This document shows positions 42,080 through 51,381 of a stretch of DNA of 64,000 nucleotides, piece by piece. Under the pieces are notes generated by a model, which was not told the origin of the DNA, searched no databases, and worked only from the letters and a program-made list of their open reading frames with translations. A program made the translations under genes and the position numbers. Origin of the DNA: an uncultured Actinomycetes bacterium (lineage in GTDB: Bacteria; Actinomycetota; Acidimicrobiia; Acidimicrobiales; Acidimicrobilacustridaceae); assembly GCA_937927725.1 (NCBI GenBank), contig CALBSE010000027.1, positions 1 to 64,000 on the forward strand, in the 5' to 3' direction. Positions within the stretch are counted from its first letter, which is position 1. Each line of letters starts with the position of its first letter.

Positions 42080-44038
42080 GTGACCGACAGCAGAATCGAA
42101 TCCCGTACCGTCGACGTTGTCCGTGGCTTTGCCATGGATGCTCCCCAGAAGGCGAACTCCGGTCACCCCGGAACCGCCATGGCCCTCGCACCGCTGGCCT
42201 ATGCGCTTTATGCGAGGGTCATGCGCTACGACGCCAGCTGCCCCGAGTGGCCGAACCGCGACCGTTTCGTTCTCTCAGGTGGTCACGCATCAATTCTCGA
42301 GTATTCGATGCTGTACCTCACCGGCTTTGGGTTGACACTCGATGACATCAAGAACTTCCGTCAGTTCGGGTCTCCAGCCGCTGGTCACCCCGAGCGTGGC
42401 CACACACCCGGCATTGAAGTCACGACCGGCCCACTCGGGCAAGGCCTCGCCAACGCAGTTGGTCTCGCACTCGCTGAACATGCCCTTCGTGCGCAATTTG
42501 GTCCCCAACTGTTCGACCATCACACCTACGTGCTCTGCGGTGACGGGGATCTCGAGGAAGGTATCTCCCACGAGGCGGCATCGCTGGCTGGCCACCTCGG
42601 CCTCGACAAGCTCGTTGTGATTTATGACGACAACCACATCTCGATCGATGGCCCCACCGAATTAGCTCTCTCTGACGATGCCGCTGAACGATTCCGTTCT
42701 TACGGGTGGCATGTCGAGAACGTCGGCGAGATCGGCGAAGACATCGACGCTCTCGAAGCTGCAGTAAACCGAGCCAAAAACATTGATGGCAAACCATCAC
42801 TGATCGTTCTCCGCAGCCATATCGGTTATCCCTCGCCGAAGTTCACCGATACTGCTCACGCTCATGGCAATCCCTTTGGTGCCGAAGAAATTGCGGCGAC
42901 CAAGGCAGTGATGGGTATGCCCGACGAATCGTTCTGGTCGCCGGAGGATGTTCTCGAGCACATGCGTGCTGCAGGCATGCGTGGCCGTGAAGCTCGCGAA
43001 GCGTGGTATTCGCTCTACGAAGGCTGGACCGAGAACCGGGCCGAGCTCGACGCAGTCCTTGAGGGACGTGGACTTGAAGGGTGGCGGAACTCACTTCCTG
43101 TCTGGGAAGCAGGAGAATCCGTTGCTACTCGCAATGCGGGCAAGAAGGTGCTCAACGCTCTCGCTCCTGTCGTACCGGGGCTCATGGGCGGCGGGGCCGA
43201 CCTCACCGGGAATTGCGGCGTTGAACTCGACGGCGGGGTTGCCTTCTCTCGGGTGAATCGTGATGGTCGTCAGATCCACTTCGGTATTCGCGAGCACGCA
43301 ATGGGTTCGGTCATGAATGGCATGGCGGCGCACGGCGGACTCATTCCGTTTGGTGGAACGTTCTTCGTCTTCGCCGACTACATGCGTCCGCCTGTGCGCC
43401 TCGCCGCACTTTCGGACCTCCACGTCATCTATTCCTGGACCCACGACTCCGTTGGCGTTGGTGAGGACGGACCAACACATCAACCGATCGAACACCTTGC
43501 ATCTCTTCGAGCGATGCCAAAATTGCGAGTCATCCGACCCGCTGACGCGAACGAAACGGCACAAGCCTGGAGGATCGCAATCGAGAAGGGCGGACCGACG
43601 GCTCTCGTTCTGAGTCGGCAAAACCTTCCCGTTCTCGAAGGTACGGCGGGGAACACCGACGTCGAACTCGGTGCCTACATACTTCGCAACACGAAGTCGG
43701 ATCCAGATGTCGTACTTATTGGCACTGGGTCGGAAGTGTCGTTGTGTGTTGCTACTGCTGATCAACTCGCAACCGAAGGAATTTCGGCCCGAGTTGTGTC
43801 CATGCCGTGCTGGGAATTGTTCATGGATCAGGACGACGACTACCAGCGATCAATCCTCGGTGAGGGAATTCCCCGAGTTTCCGTCGAGGCGGGTTCCACC
43901 TTTGGATGGGCACTGTGGGCCGATGCTTGCGTTGGCATCGACCACTACGGCGCCAGCGCTCCTGGACCCGAACTCATGGAACTCTTCGGCATGACCGTTG
44001 AAAACGTCATCGAACACGTACGTCTCGTCCTCAACTGA
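42080..44038 (+). CDS. tkt: Transketolase
   Basis: 652 residues. N-terminal DAPQKANSGHPGTAMALAPL with the active-site His, thiamine diphosphate motif LCGDGDLEEGISHEAASLAG with DNHISID, the pyrimidine-domain IREHAMGSVMNGMAAHGG with the catalytic Glu, THDSVGVGEDGPTHQPIEHL and the C-domain. It moves two-carbon units between sugar phosphates in the pentose phosphate and Calvin-type pathways. GTG start with AAGGTG upstream. tal follows 14 bases later. Confidence 0.96.
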   Translation: MTDSRIESRTVDVVRGFAMDAPQKANSGHPGTAMALAPLAYALYARVMRYDASCPEWPNRDRFVLSGGHASILEYSMLYLTGFGLTLDDIKNFRQFGSPAAGHPERGHTPGIEVTTGPLGQGLANAVGLALAEHALRAQFGPQLFDHHTYVLCGDGDLEEGISHEAASLAGHLGLDKLVVIYDDNHISIDGPTELALSDDAAERFRSYGWHVENVGEIGEDIDALEAAVNRAKNIDGKPSLIVLRSHIGYPSPKFTDTAHAHGNPFGAEEIAATKAVMGMPDESFWSPEDVLEHMRAAGMRGREAREAWYSLYEGWTENRAELDAVLEGRGLEGWRNSLPVWEAGESVATRNAGKKVLNALAPVVPGLMGGGADLTGNCGVELDGGVAFSRVNRDGRQIHFGIREHAMGSVMNGMAAHGGLIPFGGTFFVFADYMRPPVRLAALSDLHVIYSWTHDSVGVGEDGPTHQPIEHLASLRAMPKLRVIRPADANETAQAWRIAIEKGGPTALVLSRQNLPVLEGTAGNTDVELGAYILRNTKSDPDVVLIGTGSEVSLCVATADQLATEGISARVVSMPCWELFMDQDDDYQRSILGEGIPRVSVEAGSTFGWALWADACVGIDHYGASAPGPELMELFGMTVENVIEHVRLVLN

Positions 44039-44052
44039 TTCGGAGCATTGCC

Positions 44053-45144
44053 ATGTCACGACTTACCGACCTCTATGTAACCGAGGACCAGAGCCCGTGG
44101 CTCGATAATGTCCGGCGCGACTGGATCGAAAACGGTGAGATGCAAACTTGGGTCGATCGAGGCGTTCGAGGCGTCACGTCGAACCCCACCATCTTCCAGA
44201 AGGCTATTTCTGGCGGCGATGCGTACGACGATCAGTTCCGCCAACTACTCGCAAGCGGTACATCTGTCACAGACGCCTACTGGGAGCTCGTCGTCACCGA
44301 CATCAACAACGTTCTCAACATTCTTCGACCGGTCTACGACTCAAGCAACGCTATCGACGGCTATGTCTCGATCGAAGTGTCGCCTCTACTCGCTCGCGAC
44401 ACCAATGGCACCGCTTCAGCAGCTCGTCACCTTCACGCGCGTATCAACCAGCCAAACCTCTACATCAAGATTCCCGGAACCGTCGAAGGTCTTCCGGCGA
44501 TCAAGGCGATGATCTCCGAAGGGATCAGCGTCAACGTCACTCTCCTCTTTTCACTTGAGCGCTATCGCGAGGTCATGGAGGCATATATCTCCGGCTTGGA
44601 ACTTCGTAAGGGTGACCTATCGGCAGTGTCATCGGTTGCATCGTTCTTCATCAGCCGAGTCGATTCCGAAGCCGATAAGCGCCTCGAAGCGTTGGGTTCG
44701 GATGAAGCAAAGGCGCTGATGGGCAAAGTTGCCGTCGCCAACGCACAGGTCGCGTATGAAGCATTTCTTGAGACGTTCAGCGGGCCGCGATGGGAAGCCC
44801 TCGCGGCCCGAGGCGCCCGTCCTCAACGTCCACTTTGGGCGTCGACGTCAACGAAGAACCCCGACTACCCCGACACGCTGTACGTGGACTCTCTCATCGG
44901 GCCAAACACGGTCAACACCATTCCCGAGAAGACTCTCGACGATTTCGACGACCACGGGACTCTCGCCCGAACGGTCGACGCGGACCTCCCCGGGGCACAT
45001 GCGATTCTCAACGGATTTGCCGCTCTCGGACTTTCGCTTTCGGATGTCACGACGCAGCTCGAAGACGAAGGGGTCGCATCGTTCTCGAAATCTTTCGACG
45101 ATCTGCTTGAGTCGCTGACGGAGAAGGCGAAGACTCTGAAGTGA
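44053..45144 (+). CDS. tal: Transaldolase
   Basis: 363 residues of the actinobacterial type. RGVRGVTSNPTIFQKAISGG at the N-terminus, the Schiff-base lysine in NLYIKIPGTVEGLPAIKAMI, SVNVTLLFSLERYREVMEAY, SSVASFFISRVDSEADKRLE, and RPLWASTSTKNPDYPDTLYV. Moves three-carbon units in the pentose phosphate pathway. GGAG is 9 bases before the ATG. The stop overlaps the pgl GTG start (GTGA). Confidence 0.95.
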   Translation: MSRLTDLYVTEDQSPWLDNVRRDWIENGEMQTWVDRGVRGVTSNPTIFQKAISGGDAYDDQFRQLLASGTSVTDAYWELVVTDINNVLNILRPVYDSSNAIDGYVSIEVSPLLARDTNGTASAARHLHARINQPNLYIKIPGTVEGLPAIKAMISEGISVNVTLLFSLERYREVMEAYISGLELRKGDLSAVSSVASFFISRVDSEADKRLEALGSDEAKALMGKVAVANAQVAYEAFLETFSGPRWEALAARGARPQRPLWASTSTKNPDYPDTLYVDSLIGPNTVNTIPEKTLDDFDDHGTLARTVDADLPGAHAILNGFAALGLSLSDVTTQLEDEGVASFSKSFDDLLESLTEKAKTLK

Positions 45145-45827
45145 ACGGATCGCTCGTCGTTGTTGATGACGTCGCCGCTTCCTTTGCACAACTCGTCGCT
45201 GATCGGGCTGCAGCCAAAGCGACTTCGCAGTTCGCTCTTGCGTTCTCCGGGGGCTCCACAGCCCGCGAGTGTTACGCGCACCTTGCGTGTTTCGGCACGT
45301 CAGCCATTGATTGGTCGACTTTCGACGCATGGTGGGGAGATGAACGATGTGTCCCATTAACTGACGCAGATTCGAACTACAGGCTGGTCGAAGAGTCGCT
45401 CCTTTCCAAGGTCCCCGCGTTGGCGTCGGTCCAACCGATGCGTTCTGACATTCCAAACGCGGCTGACGTCTACGACCGGCTTGTGCGTTCCGTGCCTCCC
45501 ATTGACATCATTCATCTCGGTCTTGGTCCCGACGGCCACACAGCGTCTCTCTTCCCTCAGTCTGAGGCGCTCACTGCTCCCGCTGAGCGCCTCGTGGTTT
45601 CAAACATCGATCCGCTCGCCCACAACCCACACGAACGGCTGACGTTTACGTTCAGTGGAATCGCCCGATGCCGCTCTGCTGTCGTCACGGTCGCCGGTGC
45701 GTCCAAAACCGAAGCGTTACATCGCGTTCTCGACGGAGACCTCACCGCGCCGGCTACTCACCTCGTGAACGCCGACCTCATTTGGCTCGTTGACCCAGAG
45801 GCCTTGGGTTCTCGCACCGCCCGATAG
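45141..45827 (+). CDS. pgl: 6-phosphogluconolactonase
   Basis: 228 residues of the NagB/DevB-type fold. LAFSGGSTARECYAHLACFG, TFDAWWGDERCVPLTDADSN and IIHLGLGPDGHTASLFPQSE (the catalytic region) are clear. It opens 6-phosphogluconolactone, the product of glucose-6-phosphate oxidation. The usual zwf and opcA genes of the actinobacterial tkt-tal-zwf-opcA-pgl operon are absent between tal and this gene. fbiC follows after 10 bases. Confidence 0.93.
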   Translation: MNGSLVVVDDVAASFAQLVADRAAAKATSQFALAFSGGSTARECYAHLACFGTSAIDWSTFDAWWGDERCVPLTDADSNYRLVEESLLSKVPALASVQPMRSDIPNAADVYDRLVRSVPPIDIIHLGLGPDGHTASLFPQSEALTAPAERLVVSNIDPLAHNPHERLTFTFSGIARCRSAVVTVAGASKTEALHRVLDGDLTAPATHLVNADLIWLVDPEALGSRTAR

Positions 45828-45837
45828 GGTCTCTCAG

Positions 45838-48177
45838 ATGTCAAGGCTTGATGCCCCGCTTGAGGAGTTGATGTCGGAAGCCCGGTCTCTTCGCGACCGT
45901 GCCTTCGGAGTCCGAGTGACCTACTCACCAAAGGTCTTCATTCCTCTGACGATGCTCTGCCGAGATCGCTGCGGCTACTGCACGTTCGCTCAACCCCCGG
46001 CCCGCCTGGAATCCCCGTATCTTTCGCCTGCTCAGGTTCGCGCCCTTGCGATTGCGGGTGCACGTGTCGGCTGCCACGAGGCGCTTTTCACTCTTGGCGA
46101 AGCTCCCGAAGATCGCTATCCAATCGCCGCTCAGTGGCTTACTGACAATGGCTACGAGTCCACGATCGATTACGTCGCAGCGATGGCACAATTGGTCCTC
46201 GACGAAACGGGCCTTCTCCCCCACGCAAACGCCGGTGCACTGCCAGCAGATCAGTTGGCACAATTGCGCAAGGTCTCCCCGTCACAGGGAGCAATGGTCG
46301 AGTCGTTGCGGGACGATCTTGAATGTCATCGGGGTGCGCCAGACAAAACACCCGAACGTCGACTCGCAACGCTTGAAGCCGCCGGCGAACTCTCGATTCC
46401 GTTCACGACCGGCATCCTCGTAGGCATCGGCGAGAATCGGGACGATCGCATCGCCGCATTGGAAGCAATCGCTGCATCGCACCTTCGCCATGGACACGTG
46501 CAAGAAGTCATCGTTCAGAACTTCCTGCCCAAGGCCGGAACGGCGATGCATTCCGCCGAACCGTGTCCTAACGATGTCTACCTCGAAGCAATCGCATTGG
46601 CGAGGTTGATTCTCCCTCCCGATATTCATCTGCAGGCTCCGCCCAACCTTTCCGACGACTTTGGCGTTCTTCTCGACGCAGGCATCGACGATTGGGGCGG
46701 CGTCTCACCGGTCACTGCCGATCACGTCAATCCCGAACGTCCTTGGCCCGACCTCGACATCCTTCGCACTGTCACTGAAGCGAAGGGCTTCACGCTTGCT
46801 CCCCGGCTTACTGTTCATCCCGAGTTTGTTCGCAACGACACGAAATGGATCGACGAAGATCTCCGCTTCTCCGTCATGGATCGTTCCGACGCCGAGGGTC
46901 TCGCTCGCGACGATGCTGGCGCCGTCTTTGTGCAGTCACTCAAACCGGCTGCGCCAGAGCAAGTCGACGATGGCGTTGAAGTTCTCCAAATCGGACCTCG
47001 TTCGACGATCTGGAGTGCCGGCTCTCGCATCACTCCCCCCACCTATGTGCCCGCAGAAGGCAAGGCGAGCGGTGCGGTCGCCGAGGTCATCGAAGGTGTG
47101 CGGCTTGGGCAAACACCAGAACTCGAGGAAATTGTCACACTCTTTGGCGCTCGTGGCCCCAACTTCGCGGCAGTTGCCCAGTTGGCCGACGAGTTACGTG
47201 CCGAAGCAGTCGGCAACACCGTCACGTGGGTTCATAACCGGAATATCAACTACACCAACGTCTGCACCTTCAAGTGCCGGTTCTGCGGATTCAGTAAGGG
47301 GCCGCTTTCTCTGAATCTCCGAGGAACGCCCTACTTGCTCACACTCGACGACATCGCGCAACGGACTCGTGAAGCTGCAGAGTTGGGCGCTACCGAGGTC
47401 TGCCTCCAGGGAGGCATCCATCCCGATTTCGACGGCGACTACTACATCGATGTCGCTCGAGCCGTCACCGACGCTGTGCCCGACATCCACGTTCACGGTT
47501 TCACCGCTCTCGAAGTCACCGAGGGTGCACGCCGACTTGAAGAGCCGCTCGGCTCCTACTTGCTTCGCCTCAAAGAGGCTGGACTCAAGACCCTGCCTGG
47601 CACCGCAGCGGAAATCCTTGACGATGAGATTCGCGCAATCATCTGTTCCGACAAGATCAACACCGAGGAATGGTTGGAAGCCCACCGAACCGCTCACCGT
47701 GTCGGTCTTCGATCAAACATTACGATCATGTTCGGATCCGTCGAGCGACCTGTCCACTGGGCTCGTCACATCGTTCGAACCAGAGACCTTCAAAAAGAAA
47801 CGGGTGGCTTTACCGAGTTCGTACCGTTGCCGTTCGTGCATATGGCAACACCGCTGTATCTCACCAAAAAGGCGCGTCGGGGGCCAACCTTCCGAGAAAC
47901 GCTGCTGATGCACGCGGTTCCTCGAATCGCCTACCGAGGCCTCATCGACAATATCCAGACCTCGTGGGTGAAGCTCGGTGTCAGTGGGGCGCAGCAAGCC
48001 CTGCAAGCGGGCGCCAACGACCTTGGCGGAACGCTCATGGACGAGAACATCAGCCGAGCAGCAGGTGCGGACCATGGACAAGGAATGGAACCGCAAGACT
48101 TTGCCGACCTCGTCGCACCACTCGGGCGCACTCTCGAGCAGCGAACAACCCTGTACGGACGACTCGCCGGTGTTTGA
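45838..48177 (+). CDS. fbiC: FO synthase (fused CofG-CofH, FbiC)
   Basis: 779 residues with two radical-SAM modules: CofG cluster Cys41/45/48 (CRDRCGYCTF) and CofH cluster Cys476/480/483 (CTFKCRFCGF). GGIHPDFDGDYYIDVARAVT and the final TLMDENISRAAGADHGQGME part are typical. It joins tyrosine and 5-amino-6-ribitylamino-uracil to make FO, the redox-active core of coenzyme F420. The fused form is typical of actinobacteria and green algae. ATG 45838 is used rather than the longer frame because it follows the pgl stop by 10 bases. Marks an F420-using cell. Confidence 0.97.
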   Translation: MSRLDAPLEELMSEARSLRDRAFGVRVTYSPKVFIPLTMLCRDRCGYCTFAQPPARLESPYLSPAQVRALAIAGARVGCHEALFTLGEAPEDRYPIAAQWLTDNGYESTIDYVAAMAQLVLDETGLLPHANAGALPADQLAQLRKVSPSQGAMVESLRDDLECHRGAPDKTPERRLATLEAAGELSIPFTTGILVGIGENRDDRIAALEAIAASHLRHGHVQEVIVQNFLPKAGTAMHSAEPCPNDVYLEAIALARLILPPDIHLQAPPNLSDDFGVLLDAGIDDWGGVSPVTADHVNPERPWPDLDILRTVTEAKGFTLAPRLTVHPEFVRNDTKWIDEDLRFSVMDRSDAEGLARDDAGAVFVQSLKPAAPEQVDDGVEVLQIGPRSTIWSAGSRITPPTYVPAEGKASGAVAEVIEGVRLGQTPELEEIVTLFGARGPNFAAVAQLADELRAEAVGNTVTWVHNRNINYTNVCTFKCRFCGFSKGPLSLNLRGTPYLLTLDDIAQRTREAAELGATEVCLQGGIHPDFDGDYYIDVARAVTDAVPDIHVHGFTALEVTEGARRLEEPLGSYLLRLKEAGLKTLPGTAAEILDDEIRAIICSDKINTEEWLEAHRTAHRVGLRSNITIMFGSVERPVHWARHIVRTRDLQKETGGFTEFVPLPFVHMATPLYLTKKARRGPTFRETLLMHAVPRIAYRGLIDNIQTSWVKLGVSGAQQALQAGANDLGGTLMDENISRAAGADHGQGMEPQDFADLVAPLGRTLEQRTTLYGRLAGV

Positions 48178-48178
48178 G

Positions 48179-48382
48179 CTAATCCAACGTGTCGTCGGGT
48201 TCGCTGAGAAGTCCGATCGCTTTCTCGACTGCCCGCCGAGCCCGCGTTAATCGTTTCTCGTCGACCGGGAGTTCGTGTCCCCCAGCGTCGATCGATTCGC
48301 GCAAACGAACAATTGCGAGGTCGGCCAATTCCTCGGCAATCGATTCGAGGCGTTGACGGATCTCGTCGAATTCTCCAGCCAT
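48179..48382 (-). CDS. Small helical acidic protein
   Basis: 67 residues. MAGEFDEIRQRLESIAEELA and DEKRLTRARRAVEKAIGLLS form two amphipathic helices typical of a small conserved actinobacterial protein. Unknown function. ATG 48382 is preferred to a longer frame with no extra homology. The stop is convergent with, and one base from, the fbiC stop. Confidence 0.7.
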   Translation of the reverse strand: MAGEFDEIRQRLESIAEELADLAIVRLRESIDAGGHELPVDEKRLTRARRAVEKAIGLLSEPDDTLD

Positions 48383-48456
48383 GTCGACATACTTACTCAC
48401 CGAATGCGACAGAGTGAGCAACTAGGGTTTCGCTCGTCCTCATTCCAATGAACTGA

Positions 48457-49224
48457 ATGGATCAACCCATGGCTGGGCAACGAAGCGAAATCAGTGACGA
48501 TGATGTCCACGAGTGGATCTCATTCGATCTCGATGGCGAGACGTACACCTTCGATGTCACATGGCTCACGAGCAATTGGAAGTGCATCTACGGAGATGGC
48601 TGCCTCGGCATCGAAGAAGAGCCCGATGCAAACAAGATGCTTGGTTGCTGTTCCCATGGCGCCCATTTCTCCGACAAAGAGGACCGAAAGCGCGTCGCCG
48701 AAGTTTTTCCTCGACTGCGCGACGACGAATGGCAGTTCAAAGAGGTAGCTGCAAGTCTTGGTGGTCCGATCCACAAGGATCACGGCGATTGGGTGACCCG
48801 CCGCCATGAAGGGGCCTGCATCTTCCTAAATCGTCCCGGATTCCCAGGCGGCGCAGGATGCGCGTTCCACACCGCGGCGCAGTCTCGGGGCGAGAATTTC
48901 ATCGATTGGAAGCCCGAGGTCTGCTGGCAGGTTCCGGTTCGACTCGACTTCCACATCGACGACAACGAGTACGAAACCAACATCCTTCGCGAATGGAAGC
49001 GACGCGACTGGGGCGAAGGTGGCGACGACTTCCATTGGTGGTGCACGGAGGACTCCCGAGCATTCGTCGGCGACGTACCCGTCTACGTCTCGAGCAAGGA
49101 TGAAATCGTTGCGCTCGTTGGACAAGGCGCGTACGACCGCATTGTCGAACTGATCGAGCAACGCGGCACGCAGGTGTTCCTGCCGCATCCTTCGGTAAAA
49201 CGAGCAGCGGCGAGCGCCGACTAG
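48457..49224 (+). CDS. Cysteine-rich conserved protein, possible metal-cluster binder
   Basis: 255 residues with nine cysteines. WKCIYGDGCLGIEEEPDANK and LGCCSHGAHFSDKEDRKRVA, then GACIFLNRPGFPGGAGCAFH, EVCWQVPVRL and WWCTEDSR suggest a zinc or iron-sulfur site, perhaps like YkgJ/DUF3109 proteins. The pattern CxxxxC...CC...C is consistent with a cluster. No catalytic motif recognised. Lone rightward gene; its end is 3 bases from convergent typA. The start could also be ATG 48469. Confidence 0.7.
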   Translation: MDQPMAGQRSEISDDDVHEWISFDLDGETYTFDVTWLTSNWKCIYGDGCLGIEEEPDANKMLGCCSHGAHFSDKEDRKRVAEVFPRLRDDEWQFKEVAASLGGPIHKDHGDWVTRRHEGACIFLNRPGFPGGAGCAFHTAAQSRGENFIDWKPEVCWQVPVRLDFHIDDNEYETNILREWKRRDWGEGGDDFHWWCTEDSRAFVGDVPVYVSSKDEIVALVGQGAYDRIVELIEQRGTQVFLPHPSVKRAAASAD

Positions 49225-49227
49225 CGA

Positions 49228-51060
49228 TTACTTCTTATTTGTGCGGCGCCGGTCAGATTCTTTGAGGATGCGCTTACGCAACCGAAGTGACTGAGGTGTT
49301 ACCTCGACGAGTTCGTCGTCTCCGATGAACTCAATGGCGTTTTCCAGCGTGACCTCACGCGGCGGAACGAGCTTGATGGCTTCATCAGCAGAGTGAGTAC
49401 GAATATTCGTCTTCTGCTTCTCGCGCACGATGTTGATCATCATGTCGTCGCTGCGAGAGTTCTCGCCGACGATCATGCCCTCGTACACCGCCTCACCAGA
49501 ACCGATAAACATTTCACCACGCTCTTGGAGGTTCCCGATGGCGTAGCCGGTTGAGGTTCCTTGACGGTCCGAGATCATCGCCCCACCCTTACGAGTTGGG
49601 AGATCCCCGACCCACGCAACCCAGCCCGCGTTGTGCTGATGCATGAGCGCAGTACCGCGGGTAGCGGTGAGCAGTTGCGAACGAAAACCAATCAGGCCAC
49701 GAGCGGGAGCTTCAACGGTGACGATGGTTCGACCGGTATCGCCAGGACGAAGGTCGGTTACGCGTCCCTTTCGGGGCGCAAGAGCCTGAGTAACGGTACC
49801 GACATGCTCATCGGGAACATCGATGACAGCACGTTCGAGTGGTTCGTGCTTTGTGCCGTCGATGTCCTTCACGATGACCTCTGGTCGGCTGACCTGAAGT
49901 TCGTAACCTTCACGGCGCATGGTCTCGATGAGCACTGCAAGTTGGAGCTCGCCACGTCCCGAAACTTCGATGATGTCTGGCGACTCAGTCGGCTCGACTT
50001 TGATCGAGACGTTGCCGAGGATTTCTTTGTCGAGACGATCGCGAAGGTGTCGGGAGGTCAGGAATTGACCCTCCTTGCCCGCAAGCGGCGAGGTGTTGAC
50101 ACCAAACGTCATGCGAAGAACCGGCTCATCGACGGTAAGTCGAGGCAGCGCGACCGGGTTCACGGGATCGGCAAGGGTGTCGCCGATCTCAACCTCGGGA
50201 AAACCCGCAACGATAAAAAGATCGCCGGCACGAATGGCGTCAACTTCGAGACGACCGATTCCAGAGAACGACATGAGTTGCGTGAGCTTGCGGCGAAGTG
50301 GGTTTTGGCCCTCGTCTTCTTCACAGAGTGCAACCTGTTCGCCTCGTCGGAGCGTGCCCTGCACCACGCGACCGATCGCCAAACGACCCAGATACTCCGA
50401 AGCATCAAGATTGGTAACGATGGCTTGTACCGGCGCATCGGGATCACCCGTTGGAGCCGGAATGGTGTCAACGATGGCTTGGAAGAGCGGAGTCAGATCG
50501 TCATCCGCGCCAGGCATTCCGATTCCCGAGACGGCTTTGCCATCACGGGCAATCGCAGAAATGATCGGGAACTCGATGGAATCTTCGTCAGCATCGAGAT
50601 CCATGAAAAGTTGGTAGATCTCGTCGAGAACTTCCTCGGGTCGAGCATCTTGGCGGTCGACCTTATTGATTACAACAACGGTGGGCAGGCCCAATCCGAG
50701 AGCCTTCGAGAGGACATAGCGGGTTTGGGGAAGCGGCCCCTCAGCGGCGTCGACGAGGAGGATGACTCCGTCGACCATTGAGAGAGCTCGCTCCACCTCA
50801 CCACCGAAATCAGAGTGACCCGGGGTGTCGACGAGGTTGATCTGAACCTCATTCCAAGTGACAGAAGCCGCCTTCGCGAGAATGGTGATCCCTCGCTCGC
50901 GTTCCTGGTCGTTCGAGTCCATAACTCGATCGACCACGGCGGCATGATCGCTGAAGGTTCCGGTGGCGCGCAGGAGGGCATCGACCAAGGTGGTCTTGCC
51001 ATGATCAACGTGAGCGACGAGCGCGACGTTGCGAAGCGGGACTGAAGATGAGGGGGGCAC
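49228..51060 (-). CDS. typA: GTP-binding protein TypA/BipA
   Basis: 610 residues. GTPase motifs: G1 ALVAHVDHGKTTLVDALLR, G2 around ERGITILAKAAS, G3 LVDTPGHSDFGGEVERALSM, G4 VVVINKVDRQDAR. Ribosome-binding domains follow (ETMRREGYELQVSRPEVIVK, then PRKGRVTDLRPGDTGRTIVT) and the BipA-specific C-domain EKQKTNIRTHSADEAIKLVP. A ribosome-associated translational GTPase for stress and ribosome assembly. Confidence 0.97.
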   Translation of the reverse strand: MPPSSSVPLRNVALVAHVDHGKTTLVDALLRATGTFSDHAAVVDRVMDSNDQERERGITILAKAASVTWNEVQINLVDTPGHSDFGGEVERALSMVDGVILLVDAAEGPLPQTRYVLSKALGLGLPTVVVINKVDRQDARPEEVLDEIYQLFMDLDADEDSIEFPIISAIARDGKAVSGIGMPGADDDLTPLFQAIVDTIPAPTGDPDAPVQAIVTNLDASEYLGRLAIGRVVQGTLRRGEQVALCEEDEGQNPLRRKLTQLMSFSGIGRLEVDAIRAGDLFIVAGFPEVEIGDTLADPVNPVALPRLTVDEPVLRMTFGVNTSPLAGKEGQFLTSRHLRDRLDKEILGNVSIKVEPTESPDIIEVSGRGELQLAVLIETMRREGYELQVSRPEVIVKDIDGTKHEPLERAVIDVPDEHVGTVTQALAPRKGRVTDLRPGDTGRTIVTVEAPARGLIGFRSQLLTATRGTALMHQHNAGWVAWVGDLPTRKGGAMISDRQGTSTGYAIGNLQERGEMFIGSGEAVYEGMIVGENSRSDDMMINIVREKQKTNIRTHSADEAIKLVPPREVTLENAIEFIGDDELVEVTPQSLRLRKRILKESDRRRTNKK

Positions 51061-51104
51061 GAGTGTCTTTCAGTTCGGTCCACCGGTGATGGACCGATGG
51101 AAGT

Positions 51105-51299
51105 TCAGGAGGGCCAAACGTTTTCGTCGCGTTCGGCCTCGGCGTCGTACATGCACCACGACGAGTGGTCGTGGCCCGGCACGGCCCCACACTCGGGGCA
51201 CGGTTCGGCATCGCGAGCATCGAGGATCGCGTCAAGATTGTCGTTGGTGCGCTTGAGGGCTCTCGCTTCCTCAAAACGCCGATGTCGACCCTTTTTCAA
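51105..51299 (-). CDS. Small basic-acidic zinc-binding protein
   Basis: 64 residues. MKKGRHRRFEEARALKRTND is a basic helical start; AEPCPECGAVPGHDHSSWCM is a compact Cys/His zinc site (CPECG then HDHSSWC). A common small protein type in actinobacteria, unknown function. It lies 44 bases before the typA start on the same strand. Confidence 0.7.
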   Translation of the reverse strand: MKKGRHRRFEEARALKRTNDNLDAILDARDAEPCPECGAVPGHDHSSWCMYDAEAERDENVWPS

Positions 51300-51381
51300 C
51301 GGCCAACTCCCGTCGGTGAGATTGCTCGCAAAGTGTATCGGCCCACGAGGGGTGCCTGTGGCATCTCTCGTCTATTTCTCC

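Noticed and set aside
49561..50781. A 406-residue open frame on the + strand
   Set aside because: Antisense to typA, which is complete and strongly conserved; the frame is a by-product of codon bias.
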